Source of the DNA: Ulva prolifera
Lineage: Eukaryota; Chlorophyta; Ulvophyceae; Ulvales; Ulvaceae
Length of the DNA stretch: 64,000 bases
Assembly: GCA_023078555.1 (NCBI GenBank)
Contig: CM041197.1
Location: 10,757,160 to 10,821,159, forward strand
Direction of reading: 5' to 3'
Numbering within the stretch: position 1 is the stretch's first letter; every line of letters begins with the position of its first letter. The position numbers and the translations under genes are program-made. Below the pieces are notes generated by a model. The model searched no databases. It had not been told where the DNA came from and saw nothing but the letters and a program-made list of their open reading frames with translations. Of this stretch, positions 1 through 10,992 are shown piece after piece.

Positions 1-116
1 ATGGTGTACATGCCTAAAAATCGAATTCTGAGCAATTCCCAGCATTCTAGATGTCCGCGCACACCCATCTCGCGCACCCAGCTTCTTGCACCCGGGTGCG
101 CCAATCTCGTAGGCTC

Positions 117-575
117 CAGTGCCCGAAAAATATGCAACTGTCCGGATTCAATCAATCACTGCTCTTATTGAATGACATTTTCCGCCAGTAATCAAGCTTC
201 CATTACCCGGACCGCTACATTTCTTTTGGCTGACCTGCTGGGCCTGTTGGAGCTGGCTCTGTCACTCCAGTGCCCGAAAAATGTGCAACTGTCCGGAGTC
301 AATCAATCACTGCTCTTATTTAATGACATTTTCCGCCAGTAATCAAGCTTCCATTACCCGGACCGCTACATTTCTTTTGGCTGACCTGCTGGGCCTGTTG
401 GAGCTGGCTTTGTCACTCGAGTGCCCGAAAAATATGCAACTGTCCGGATTCAATCAATCACTGCTCTTATTTAATGACATTTTCCGCCAGTATTCAAGCT
501 TCCATTACCCGGACCGCTACATTTCTTTTGGCTGACCTGCTGGGCCTGTTGGAGCTGGCTCTGTCACTCCAGTGC
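117..575. repeat. 151-bp tandem repeat, three copies
   Basis: Three head-to-tail copies of a unit of about 151 bp start near 117, 267 and 418, each opening with AGTGCCCGAAAAAT. The copies differ by only a few substitutions. The array ends near 575, where the sequence changes to AGTGCGGACACC. No inverted ends or coding signal were seen. Confidence 0.85.
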
Positions 576-1481
576 GGACACCAATCCAAGGCTACAGATT
601 CAATTCGACATGAGCGTGCTGAACGAATCTGATCGCAGTCAATGGTAGCAGCAGATCGTCAATACTGCAACTGCGTAGGAACACTCAGGTCGACTTACGT
701 CTGCGGCTGATGAGTGAGTACGTGAATAGACGTGCAAACGGCAAGGCCGAGTTTACGCCAGGCATCCAGTTCAATCGTACAAACGCATTCCTAAGCATGC
801 CAAGCAGCTGAAACGGATGTCAAACATCCACGTCCACATGCTGCTCACGATTAAACGTGGCTCACGACGCGAAATGTGCACCTTCTTTGTCCCTGCATGG
901 TCTGATACTCGATAGCGCTCGCCGAGGAGCCCATGTAATACGCACTTGGGCTTGATCACATCGAGAATGCACTAGAGCATATATACGGCCATTCAGAAAC
1001 CTCCCGCGCCAGTGATCAAGCTCACCATGCCCACCACAATGCCCCACACCTCCCAGCTGCACTCACCCATCCACGTGGGTCACTTCGGACACCCACGCGG
1101 CAACCGACCACTTAAGTGTCCCCAGCACGTGTCCATTGGGGCACATGTTGGTGTCTGGCATTCAGGATCCTGTATAATGCGAAGTTGGTCGACAGGTGCT
1201 GGGGTTTCCGGCCGGGCCCACCCACAAGACGCTCACCCCCGGATCTGGCTCACTCACAGCATGGGCCATTGACACCCCTCACAACACCTGAAACACCCAC
1301 CAACGCACATCAGCGGTGTCTACAATAAATCTACGCACCTATTAGCACCCAAAGGGCATGGGAATAGCATTAAATCAAGCATTACACACTCAACACGGAA
1401 GTTGCCATATGGCACACCCGCAAACGGCTCACCCACTTATATGGCCCACCTGGATGAGCACAAAGTGGCATAGGCCCTGTG
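576..1481. other. No gene recognised
   Basis: Only short overlapping frames on both strands are present. None has a recognisable domain or a convincing splice pattern. It is not a match to the left part of CACTA copy B (11169-12426), so it is either flanking DNA or a different left arm of copy A. Confidence 0.5.
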
Positions 1482-1488
1482 CACCCCG

Positions 1489-1647
1489 GAATGGTTGGTG
1501 GGCCACCAACCATTCGGGCAGTCATGTATGTGAGCATCCATGCACGGCGCGACGCACAAGAATGGTTGGTGGGCCACCAACCATTCGGGCAGTCATGCAT
1601 GTCATGATCCAGGCTCCCCGGAATGGTTGGTGGGGCACCAACCATTC
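1489..1647. repeat. Hairpin array in copy A, three units
   Basis: Three near-perfect 27-nt palindromes lie at 1489-1515, 1560-1586 and 1621-1647. Each has the arm GAATGGTTGGTGG, a one-base centre and the reverse-complement arm. The third has a G for C next to the centre. Spacers are about 44 and 34 bp and carry CATGCATG-like sequence. Confidence 0.9.
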
Positions 1648-3735
1648 CAGTAGTCATGCATGTGACGAACCATGCGCGGCGTGGCGACTAAGAATTTCAG
1701 TGTTGTTTTTCTCTCGTTCACTCTTTTGTAACTACGAATGGACGGTGCTCCACCATCCGCTCTCGCGGACTCTTGAAAACGAACGGTGCGGGACTGCCCG
1801 CTCTAGAAGGCATGCAGAAGAACACTAAACGAACTTACGATGGTGCAGATGTATTCCGCGTGCCTCTTGGGATATGCAATGTGCATCAGCTATCAAGGCG
1901 AGACAGGACACCACGTGGAGGCACCACGTACGCAGCTAAATGATACATGTATACACTCGAAGGATTGCAACCCCAACACAACGCACTCAAACAAGGAACG
2001 CGCCGGATAATTCTCTAAGCCCTCACTTCTGTCGACATATTCCGGTCCTCTTAATCCTTTGGCTGCCTTGTCTTACAGTTTTGATCCCATGCATGCTTAT
2101 AGACGCCCTGCGGGTACTAACGAGGTCAAACTTGGACGCACGTGTGCACACACAAATGCGATGTTTGGGCGCCTGCTTGTTGCCACGAAGTAACTGTCGA
2201 TGGCAGTTGTGCATGTAAACTTTGTTCGCCGAGATTTATGCAAGTCTCGCGAGAGTGTTCGGTACTGTCCAACCATAGTCAATCTAGAACATACTCCATA
2301 TGTTTGCTCTCCACAATGGAAGCACTTGGTATAGGATCGCACCACCTCCATGCCATGCGGTTTTGCTTGATGTCACGATCCCATGGCCGGCTCGAAATAA
2401 CTTCCACGTGAGTGTGTGTTCCTCAGGTAGGCTACGTAGGTATACCGGAAGATGCTGATACCCGTGACCTGCGAAAACACACCTGGTCAACAACCGATGG
2501 TGCACGCAAATGCCAGGCGCACCACAATGATCTCGATCGAGCAGCAGAGAAGCAAGCGTAGATAGGCTCCAAGTAACATTACTGCTTACGCGCACTCTAA
2601 GAATGTCAGTTTGTTTGAGACACGGAGTCGGACGGCAATCACCTCAAGCAGCTGCTCTGCAAGCAAGGTGAACGTGGTTCATGCGATCGGGCGCCATCGC
2701 ACATCCGAAGCTACAACATATCCAAAGCTACAGCATACAGCTACAGCATATATGATATACGAAGTAGTTCTAAACTGGTGGCAGGTGCCATCTCGAACAG
2801 AACAATGTGTGCGCCTCGACCATCGATATCGGCACATCAGCTGCGTCTTCGGCGCCTTCGCAAGGAAGTGATGTCCACGACAGCGCCGTCAGACATATAC
2901 AAACGTCACACCTTGCAGCATACTTCAATTGAGCATGTCGGAAGTTGAGCAGCGGCGATGACGCCTGCGGCTGCTGCTTGCTAACAATTAGACGCCAGCC
3001 CGGGAGTGAAAGACCCGCCTACGATTCACACCACATTATACAATAACACCCACAGACAGAGATTGTAGAAGACTTCAGGCGCTTTGTTCAACCAGGTACG
3101 CCGCAATGATCATGTCGGTGCGCCCGCACACGCAGTACGGATGTCATGGCTTGCACTCCAACGCATTGAGACAGCACAACGAATTGATAATACATTTATG
3201 CTCACTGATGCAATGTTTAGGTTTTGACAGCTCACATATGGAGATCGCGCCTGGAATGGCGAGCGTTACCGCCACACATCGCATGCACGCATGCATGCAA
3301 AAACAGCATCGCGGTGAGTGTGGCGTTAGTGGACCCAGCCATGCACGCAACCCAAACAGCCCCAGGCCACCATTACACAGATCTCATGGTGCCTCCTGGC
3401 GCTAGCATGAACCCCGGATGATTGGCGACACCGAAAGCAGAGACACAACGGAAGTATGAGCCATACATATGTACGTGGTAAAGTAATAAAATCGTTTTAG
3501 TGGTTCCGATGCAAGACAAGTCGGGCAAAAATGTAGTATATGCACCGCTGCTGCAGTACGTACCGTTGAACGTTGTACCAATGTGGGTGTGCATGCGTGT
3601 TTGTGCGGGTGGGCATCATGTGTCGCGTGGCCTCCCCCCTCTCAGATGGCAGAGGCGCATAGTATGGCTGTGACGCAGCATGCTACAGCAGCAATGGCTT
3701 GGCAATGTATTGGGATGTCGGCAAAAGTGCGTCCT
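1648..3735. other. Internal CACTA sequence, no gene
   Basis: Unique sequence shared with copy B at about 13407-15490. Frames under 105 codons occur on both strands, and they are preserved between copies only because the DNA is nearly identical. No domain, transposase motif or consistent exon series was seen. Confidence 0.5.
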
Positions 3736-4597
3736 CTGCCCTCCCACGCAGTGCAGCGGGGTTGACAGTGGTGCTGCCCATCGTTGCCGTAGCACAGCGG
3801 CACCTGGTCCTTCTGTGCTGTTACCCCCTCTGCCCCCCCACGCAGTGCAGCGTGGTTGACAGTGGTGCTGCCCGTCGTTGCCGTAGCACAGCGGCACCTG
3901 GTCCTTTTGTGCTGTTACCCCCTCTGCCCCCCCACGCAGTGCAGCGTGGTTGACAGTGGTGCTGCCCATCGTTGCCGCAGCACAGTGGCACCTGGTGTTT
4001 CTGTGCTGTTACCCCCTCTGCCCCCCCACGCAGTGCAGTGGGGTTGACAATGGTGCTGCCCATCGTTGCCGCAGCACAGTGGCACCTGGTGTTTCTGTGC
4101 TGTTACCCCCTCTGCCCCCACACGCAGTGCAGCGGGGATGACAGTGATGCTGCCCATCGTTGCCGCAGCACAGTGGCACTTGGTGTTTCTGTGCTGTTAT
4201 ACCCTCCGCCCCCCCACGCAGTGCTGCGGGGATGACAGTGATGCTGCCCATCGTTGCCGCAGCACAGTGGCGCCTGGTGTTTCTGTGCTGTTATAATTAC
4301 CCCTCCTGCCCTCTCACGCAGTGTAGCGGGGTTGACAGTGGTGCTGCCCATCGTTGCCGCAGCACAGTGGCACCTGGTGTTTCTGTGCTGTTACCCCCTC
4401 TGCCCCCCCACGCAGTGCAGCGGGGTTGACAGTGGTGTTGCCCATCGCTGCCGCAGCACAGTGGCACTTGGTGTTTCTGTGCTGTTATACCCTCCGCCCC
4501 CCCACGCAGAGCTGCGGGGATGACAGTGATGCTGCCCATCGTTGCTGAATCACAGTGGCACTTGGTGTTTCTGTGTTGTTATGCCCTCTGCCCCCTT
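3736..4597. repeat. 94-bp minisatellite in copy A
   Basis: About nine units begin at GTTGACAGTG or GATGACAGTG: 3761, 3855, 3949, 4043, 4137, 4231, 4331, 4425 and 4519. The period is 94 bp, with one 100-bp variant carrying a TAATTA insertion near 4293. Units are C-rich on the + strand. The period is not a multiple of three, so the open frames on both strands are not evidence of protein. Confidence 0.9.
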
Positions 4598-5009
4598 CAT
4601 GTCTGGGTGCTGCCACGCCAGGGTCAGGCTGACCATCGCCTTAAAGACAGGCCACAGCGCCCTCACCACCCAAGCCAGACATGTTATGCCACGCTATACA
4701 AATGAATCGCAAGCATTATTCGTGCCACATGCTGTTAACCTTCAGCTAGCCTCCCTGCACGTCAGGACAGTACCAGAGAAATACAAAGAGAGTCGATACA
4801 AATAAACTAGAAATGCATTATCATGAGACGATATCGACGCCGACGCCGAGAGACTCCAGACGCTTATAATAGCTCATATGAATTGGCTTACATTGCTGTG
4901 GGAAGATGCTCCGTTGGTACTATACTCGCTCCAGAGATCGTTGATGGCGAGATGCAATGCTCGTGGGCTATCCATCGTGGTGACTAGCGCATGCATTACT
5001 CGACCCCGT
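4598..5009. other. Internal CACTA sequence, no gene
   Basis: Non-repetitive sequence between the 94-bp minisatellite and the right-hand hairpins, shared with copy B. No gene was recognised. Confidence 0.45.
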
Positions 5010-5083
5010 AATGGTCGGTGAGGCACCGACCATTCCACGACGTTGCTGACTGGGCCGTAATGGTCGGTGAGGCACCGACCATT
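5010..5083. repeat. Right-side hairpin pair in copy A
   Basis: Two 25-nt hairpins at 5010-5034 and 5059-5083 have arms AATGGTCGGTG and CACCGACCATT around the loop AGG. They are separated by a short spacer ending in TTGCTGACTGGGC. A degenerate relative, GAATGGACGGTG, lies near 5130. They resemble the larger left-hand hairpins (shared core AATGGTYGGTG). Confidence 0.85.
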
Positions 5084-5568
5084 CCACGATGTTGCTGACT
5101 GGGCACACTTGCATCGATTCAGACCGGAATGGACGGTGCCACACTGACCACTCAGCGACAGGAGCACGCCATTTGTCTCCTCTGAACGCGGTTCATGCTT
5201 GACCACCTAAAGGAGAGTAGCACCAACTTGTCAGGCACGTCCTCGTCTTCCGTGGGCATCGGATATGCAGGCATGAGTGCTCAATCCTTTTCAATATCCT
5301 TTGGTGTACATGCATGTATGTCTTCTCCGTTAACTCTTTTGTAAACTTATTCCAGCTCAAACTCTGAGCAGTCGGACTGCTGGACGTACATGGGCGCAGC
5401 TTCTTTGATGTTTGTCTTCTTCCATGTGCTCGTTTGTAATGTTTTTATTTGTGCGCAGCTGCGTTCGCCTCAGTACGCAATGGATTTCCAGTGCTTTTCA
5501 TCTGCGGAGACTGATTGGCCTGTCTCGCGCGATGGAAGAGCACACAATCATATCAGCGCTGTTGCCGA

Positions 5569-5650
5569 GGAAGCCATAGGACATTCCGCAGCCACCAAGG
5601 AAGCCATAGGACATTCCGCTGCCACCAAGGAAGCCATAGGACATTCCGCC
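5569..5650. repeat. 30-bp triplicate near right end of copy A
   Basis: Three tandem copies of a 30-bp unit contain AAGCCATAGGACATTCCGC. They lie about 120-200 bp inside the right terminus and repeat the ATTCCGC/GCGGAAT motif also seen scattered in this subterminal zone. A frame stays open across them because 30 is divisible by three. Confidence 0.85.
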
Positions 5651-5768
5651 ACGATCGTTCCTTGTGAAGCATACGGACGCGGGCGGAAGGTCAACAGCCT
5701 CGTAGGAATGTTCCTCTGTCAGCGGAACGCCTTCGGTTCCGCCCCGGAATGTCACCATTCTCCTAGTG

Positions 5769-5799
5769 CGCAGCCCAGTGCGCCTGACGGTAGCGTGCC
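5769..5799 (+). pseudogene. Possible 3' remnant of an SRCR exon cut by the CACTA insertion
   Basis: Directly after the right end of copy A, the frame starting at 5769 reads RSPVRLTVAC. It is followed at 5800 by a consensus donor GTAAGT in phase 1. The alternating hydrophobics ending in cysteine match the last strand of an SRCR domain. The downstream SRCR exons also end in phase 1. I infer that an upstream SRCR exon was interrupted here. The stretch is only about ten codons, so chance is possible, and the rest of that exon is not in the window. Confidence 0.35.
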
Positions 5800-6230
5800 G
5801 TAAGTTTGCAGTCCCTGAAGCTCTGGAGGCTGTCACCACACCTGGAGCTGGTGCGGATCTAACAGCAGTGCATGCGCAGCTCCTGTTGCGCAGTGAGTAT
5901 TGTAGCGGTCTACGATTCTGCCAGGCCATGGAGCCTGTCTACGTGCTATCCCAGCCTATGCGGCACGAAAGCACTCACCACTGGCACAGACATCGATTAC
6001 CAAGGGTGCGTCGTGATGAAGTAGGCGCTACTGCATTTAATAACGCTGCTCGGCGCCTCATGCCACGTGTAATCACACGCATTCAAAATCTCTTGCAGAG
6101 ACATACGTGCCGGAATCAGTTTCAGTAGCATCAATCTGGTGCCAGCCTGATTCACCGGAACATCCATGCATGACCCTGTGCAGCAGGCGCTGCTTGCTGA
6201 GTCGGTTGCAGTGAAGTTTCAGTCATTGAG
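5800..6230 (+). other. Presumed intron upstream of first intact SRCR exon
   Basis: It starts with GTAAGT and ends near CATTGAG, 5' of the first intact SRCR exon. A 120-codon open frame running through it (5766-6128) shows no domain and is probably chance. Confidence 0.35.
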
Positions 6231-6641
6231 GTGTAGAGGAGGGGGATGTACGGCTTGTTGAGCAATCATCTGTGGCAAACTGGCGGCTTGGTCGCCTGGA
6301 GGTCTTTTTTGAGGGCAGCTGGGGGCAGGTCTGCTCGCCAGGCTTCACCGGACTCGATGCGAACGTCGCCTGCCGCCAACTGGGCTTCGGCGCAGGGGCG
6401 ATTGCACCACAGACGCCAGGTGGCACCTTCGCGCAGACCCGCCGGGGCGGCTTTACACTGCCTACCCCCGTCATTGAACAGCCGCTGGTGGAGCCCGAGG
6501 TGGTCCTCACAGGAGGGCCTGGCTGCGAAGGGAGCGAGGCGAGGCTGCTAGATTGTGTCAATCCCAGTAGGCGCTTCAGCAACCAGGGCGCGTGCTCCTC
6601 AACGAGCCTCTCCATTGCATGCGTTGCTGAGGAGGAAGACG
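6231..6641 (+). CDS. SRCR exon 1 (domain 1)
   Basis: A single exon encodes a whole SRCR domain. It opens with GDVRLVE, then GRLEVFFEGSWGQVC, VACRQLGF, a long G/P-rich loop, GPGCEGSEARLLDC, QGAC and LSIAC. Six cysteines are present, and the RQLG-C position of eight-cysteine domains is F here. The acceptor is at 6230 or 6236 (both keep the frame), since an in-frame TGA at 6227 excludes an earlier start. The donor is G|GTGCGG after 6641, phase 1. Confidence 0.85.
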
Positions 6642-9583
6642 GTGCGGTTTCTGGACCCGCACATCATTCGTTGTGACTGGAGTGCACAGTGCAGAGCCGC
6701 CGATGCCTGACCCTTGAGAGTACAGACATCTTACGCGGACACCCTTCGGCGGCCGGGTGTCTGACAAGGAAGTGCAGGTATCTGGATGCAGCACTGCTGG
6801 GTTATTAATAACCCGTTGTTGTGGCACACCTCAAATCCCCTTCCTCGAGCAGTTTGTGTGTATGCTGCGACCGGCCGGCCGGCCGGGTGGTGCACATACG
6901 ACTCGTTTGTGCCCGGCGATTGATCCCTTTGATGCGCGAGCACAACAATGTTGAGTTCTTGGGCCCGGACACATAAGGCAGTATATATCAAATGTGTATA
7001 TACATCAAATGTGTATATATATCATATATGTGGGTCTGTGTTTTGAATGGAAACGCCAACATTGTGGCAAAACTAACCAAATCAGTTGCGCACGCCAGAA
7101 TTCCTCACTGAATGCGGCCAGCATGCAGGTGCGGAGGGTGCCCTTCGCCTGACCGAACTTGGCGAGGGTGACATTGATAATGACCCAGAGGCGGGGGTCG
7201 GAATCCTGGAGGTATTCCACGCTGGCGCTTGGGGCACCGTCTGCAACGGCAACCCCGTCGCCCCGGTGGACTCGGGCGACTACGGCACTGTAGATGTCAT
7301 TTCTGAGGTACGCGCTCAGTAAAAAGGCGTCCACAAGGCTACTTGACCATACACTGAAGCCTTCCACTGAGGGCTCGAAAGCTGTGATCCTGCATCTGGT
7401 CGCCGTCAGTGGCCGAGGTCCCCGGCGTGTCGACAGCCACTCGTCGACCTGACCCCGGCGAAGATGTTAGAAACTGCGATTCCTACGTGGGCATGCATGC
7501 CAGCGCTGCGGCAACTCCCTAGACGCGAGCGACGATATTTTCGTTCCGCAAACAGATCCAATTGCAGCGCGCGTCACTCGCATTGTTAAGTCACTTTGTA
7601 TCATTTCTAGGGCTGCCATCCCGGCATCATACCTGAAAGTGCCGAATTTGTCTATGTAACCTGGCCCGATGACCAAACACTGGTCATCGGTGTGCGCTGC
7701 GCAGGAGGCCGCTCAGGTGGCTTGCAGACAGCTTGGCTTCACAGCGGGGCAGCTGCGAGGCGTGCGGCGCCTGCCTGCTGATTTCACCCTGCTGCCGTCT
7801 TGGCTTCCGGACATCCCGTGCGCAACTGGAGGAGAGGAGAGTATACAGGACTGCGGCGAGCTAGCCTTCGGTGACACCGTGACATGCGGTCTGCCCCAGA
7901 GGCTCGTCTGCAGCGACGGTGTTGAAGGTACTGTCTAGTAGATTATATCTGATGCATCGCACCTGCCCCGGGGCCCGGTCCCCTTATCAAAACCTTGGAG
8001 TACTGTGACGGTCACCGCGATAAGGTTGCTGCATGGTTGCACTGGCTACTTGCCATGTATTTGGCTACAGAGGTTCCTGTGGATGTATGTGGTCTTTTTT
8101 TTTAGCATGCCAGTTGCGGCTTTGAAGGGCGAAGGACAGAAATGGATCCCAGATGATTGACATTGGCAGAAATGTGCACACAGGCATACACAGCGTGCAC
8201 CAAATATTGTGCCATTGGACCACAAGGCCACAGCTCTGCAGGTTCACTGCACCTCGAGCGATTGATTCCTGTGTTGTTCATGCCTGATGTACATCCTGCC
8301 AAGCCACAATAGATAGGGCATCAGCCTGGCACACGATCAAGCTGCACGATTTCCTGATGTGGCTATGTGCTTTGCAGATGTGAGGTTTCTCACGCCTCGT
8401 CTGGTTGACGGCGAATCTGACGCTTCGGGAGCGTGGGCTTATGGGCGACTGGAGGTCTTCGACGGCGCAGCCTTCGTGCCAGTCGCGGATGTTGGAGGTA
8501 TACAGGAGTTGGGGTGCAGGGGAGTTCAGGTAGCTTGCCGCACTCTTAGGTTTGAGACTGGCGCTCAAGCCCTGGCTGGGGCAGACTCGGCACTTCCACT
8601 GCTCGAAGGGACAGGGAGAGATGGACGGGTTGGACGCATCCTCTGCACAGGGGATGAAGATACTCTAGCGGATTGTCGCACCGACAGCATCGGCGTCCAG
8701 GTCGCCGGATTTATCCCGCCCGGCGCTTTTGACAGCGATGAATCTGCTGCGCCAGCCGAGCCGCCACCGGAATACGACGGCTGTGTGGTCACCCCTATAG
8801 AATACAGCCCCGCGGCTGTAAACAATGACTACGATTCATACGGACGATCGGTGGAGGACCGTGCTGTTGCTCTTGTGTGCTACAATCCATCAGGCACATG
8901 ACCCCTCAATTCTCAAATGCTCTATACACTTCTGCAATGCGTGGCTGCATCCGCATACGAATTCCACAGATGCAACACAGTCGTCTAGTGATAATTCTCT
9001 GCACACGTTTGGCAGTCCAGCGGCTTCGGTGCTCGTGATGACGGGCCATCCTATCCTGCATGTAAAATCTGCCAGCTCCCAAATGTGTTTCCACGTGTAC
9101 GATGGCAGCTGGAAACACATGCAGGGTGCCAGGCAGATGACATGAGCGCTCAAGCACCGAAACAAGGGGATATTCGCCTGACACCTCCGAGAGGCATCGA
9201 CACACCGACGCAGCCGTGCGATGATGTCCACTTGGGTGGCGTGGAGTTCTTCAATGAAGGCCAATGGGGACGCATCTGCTCAAGGTCCCTAGATAGCTGG
9301 ACACTAGATGCCACTGTCATCTGCCGGCAGCTAGGCTTCCCCTTTGGGGGCCTCCTAGACTGCGATGACCCATCTCAAGATGGCATCTACATCGAGGACT
9401 CTGAGCTGCCAACGTGGGCCACCATTGTGTTCTGCACGGGCTTGGAGGACCGCCTTGATCAGTGCGCATTCCCAGAGGACTTTGGCAACGCCGAGACGGA
9501 CTTTCCTGTTGGTTCCGGGCTGGACGGACCATGTCCGGACCGGTCCGTGGTGAGCGTGATCTGCAGACGCTTTCCGATGGAAG
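6231..9583 (+). CDS. Multi-exon SRCR-domain gene (four SRCR domains)
   Basis: A spliced model joins 6231-6641, 7129-7307, 7705-7927, 8378-8893 and about 9125-9583. It gives four consecutive scavenger-receptor cysteine-rich domains. Each begins with a D(V/I)R(L/F)- or ALRL-like strand and, in three of them, shows a W-G-x-(V/I)-C motif. Each then carries (V/I)-A/I-C-R-x-L-x-F and ends in V-x-C. All inferred junctions agree in phase: 1/1, 0/0, 1/1 and 1/1. Every domain is bounded by phase-1 introns, the arrangement expected for a shuffled module. SRCR domains are extracellular protein-interaction modules, so a secreted or membrane receptor is likely. No signal peptide or membrane span is in view, because the 5' end is missing. 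The third junction needs a GC donor. The gene may continue to 10075. Confidence 0.85.
6985..7031. repeat. Short AT-rich direct repeat in intron
   Basis: ATCAAATGTGTATATA is present twice in tandem, followed by TATATCATATATG, inside the intron between SRCR exons 1 and 2. It is probably simple-sequence expansion. Confidence 0.6.
7129..7307 (+). CDS. SRCR exon 2 (first half of domain 2)
   Basis: The acceptor CATGCAG at 7128 joins in phase 1 to exon 1. The exon encodes ALRLTELGEG, then ILEVFHAGAWGTVC and a loop ending at ISE. The donor GAG|GTACGC is at 7308 in phase 0. The domain is therefore split by an intron just before its second conserved cysteine, unlike domain 1. Confidence 0.8.
7705..7927 (+). 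CDS. SRCR exon 3 (second half of domain 2)
   Basis: The acceptor CTGCGCAG is at 7704 in phase 0. It resumes the domain with EAAQVACRQLGFTAGQ, IPCATGGEESIQDC, VTCGLP and RLVC. The donor GAAG|GTACTG after 7927 is in phase 1, and GACG|GTGTTG after 7919 is an alternative in the same phase. The frame stops shortly after if unspliced. Confidence 0.8.
8378..8893 (+). CDS. SRCR exon 4 (domain 3, divergent)
   Basis: The acceptor TTTGCAG at 8377 is in phase 1. The domain reads DVRFLTPRLVDG, YGRLEVFDGAAFVPV, GVQVACRTLRF, GRILCTGDEDTLADC and, after an acidic/proline-rich insertion of about 50 residues, VALVCY. It lacks the usual W-G-T-V-C cysteine, so it is the most diverged of the four. The exon must end near 8893. 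No GT donor fits, but CAG|GCACAT gives a phase-1 GC donor that matches the next exon. Otherwise the frame terminates at TGA 8899-8901 and this is the end of a first gene. Confidence 0.7.
9125..9583 (+). CDS. SRCR exon 5 (domain 4)
   Basis: Acceptors at 9124 (CATGCAG) and 9136 (CCAGGCAG) are both compatible with phase 1. The exon encodes GDIRLTPPRG, VEFFNEGQWGRIC, ATVICRQLGFPFGG, IVFCTGLEDRLDQC, GPCPD and VVSVIC, a complete six-cysteine SRCR domain. The donor GAAG|GTGCGG after 9583 is in phase 1. The same GTGCGG donor hexamer is used after exon 1. Confidence 0.82.
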
Positions 9584-9884
9584 GTGCGGACCGTCTCGCT
9601 ATGTTGTGTATTTGACAATGCTGTTGCCCATAAGCGAGCCATGCATGCATAGACCGCGCACAGAAATGGTGCAATGTCACGAGAGTGTGCAGCCTGAAGG
9701 CATTGCATGTGTGCTGACGGAAAGAGTTCCTGCGTAAGCCCTGCCGGTAAGTGGTTGCGTCAACGTTGCGTACAGTCTGCAATCGGCACAGCCATTCATA
9801 TCTTGAACTTTGATTACGGAGAGTCGGTGTAGATGTGGCGTTTCTGTCAACGACTGTCAACAACATGCACTCTTTCTGTCGTAG

Positions 9885-10075
9885 ATGTACGCCTGTCCCG
9901 CTGCTTGCATTGGCGCAGTTGTACAAAACAAAATGCGAGCCACGTTGCTTGGCCAGATGCAAGGCCATCTCTACAACGCGGCATGCGCTGCTGCATGAAT
10001 CAGTGTGCACCTGTCTGTGCATGTAAACCAGCATTCTGCGAGCGATGCCGGCAAATCCAATGCAATGCGGGTTGA
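9885..10075 (+). CDS. Candidate terminal cysteine-rich exon of the SRCR gene
   Basis: An acceptor TCTGTCGTAG at 9884 starts a phase-1 exon whose first residues would be DVRL, as in the SRCR modules. What follows is not an SRCR domain. It is a 62-residue tail with about ten cysteines (for example CCMNQCAPVCACKPAFC) ending at a TGA. Phase and position suit a last exon. No known family was recognised, and a chance open frame in intergenic DNA is a real alternative. Confidence 0.3.
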
Positions 10076-10991
<916 letters not shown>

Positions 10992-10992
10992 N

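Larger units (their letters stand above)
1482..5768. mobile_element. CACTA-type element, copy A (right part only)
   Basis: This stretch is almost identical to 13241-17640 (copy B). It ends in the same right terminal repeat, GTCACCATTCTCCTAGTG, at 5751-5768. The similarity begins abruptly at 1482 inside the hairpin array. The left terminus CACTAGGAGAATGGTGAC is not found upstream in the window, so this copy is 5' truncated, rearranged, or has a different left arm. Differences from B are a few substitutions, one fewer copy of the 94-bp repeat, a 12-bp insertion in B near 16841, and 3 instead of 15 hairpins. No transposase frame is visible. The three bases after the end are CGC, but the matching left flank is not in view. 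The CACTA assignment rests on the complete copy B. Confidence 0.8.

Noticed and set aside
967-975. CACTAG near 970 as the missing left end of CACTA copy A
   Set aside because: Only CACTAG matches. The following bases AGCAT do not continue as GAGAATGGTGAC, and the sequence after it is unlike the left arm of copy B.
3699-4805. Overlapping frames in the 94-bp minisatellite, both strands
   Set aside because: Repeat-generated. The 94-bp period shifts frame each unit.
5390-5803. 137-codon frame at the right end of CACTA copy A (and 17262-17687 in copy B)
   Set aside because: Preserved only because the copies are nearly identical. It spans the 30-bp triplicate and runs out through the element end into unrelated DNA.
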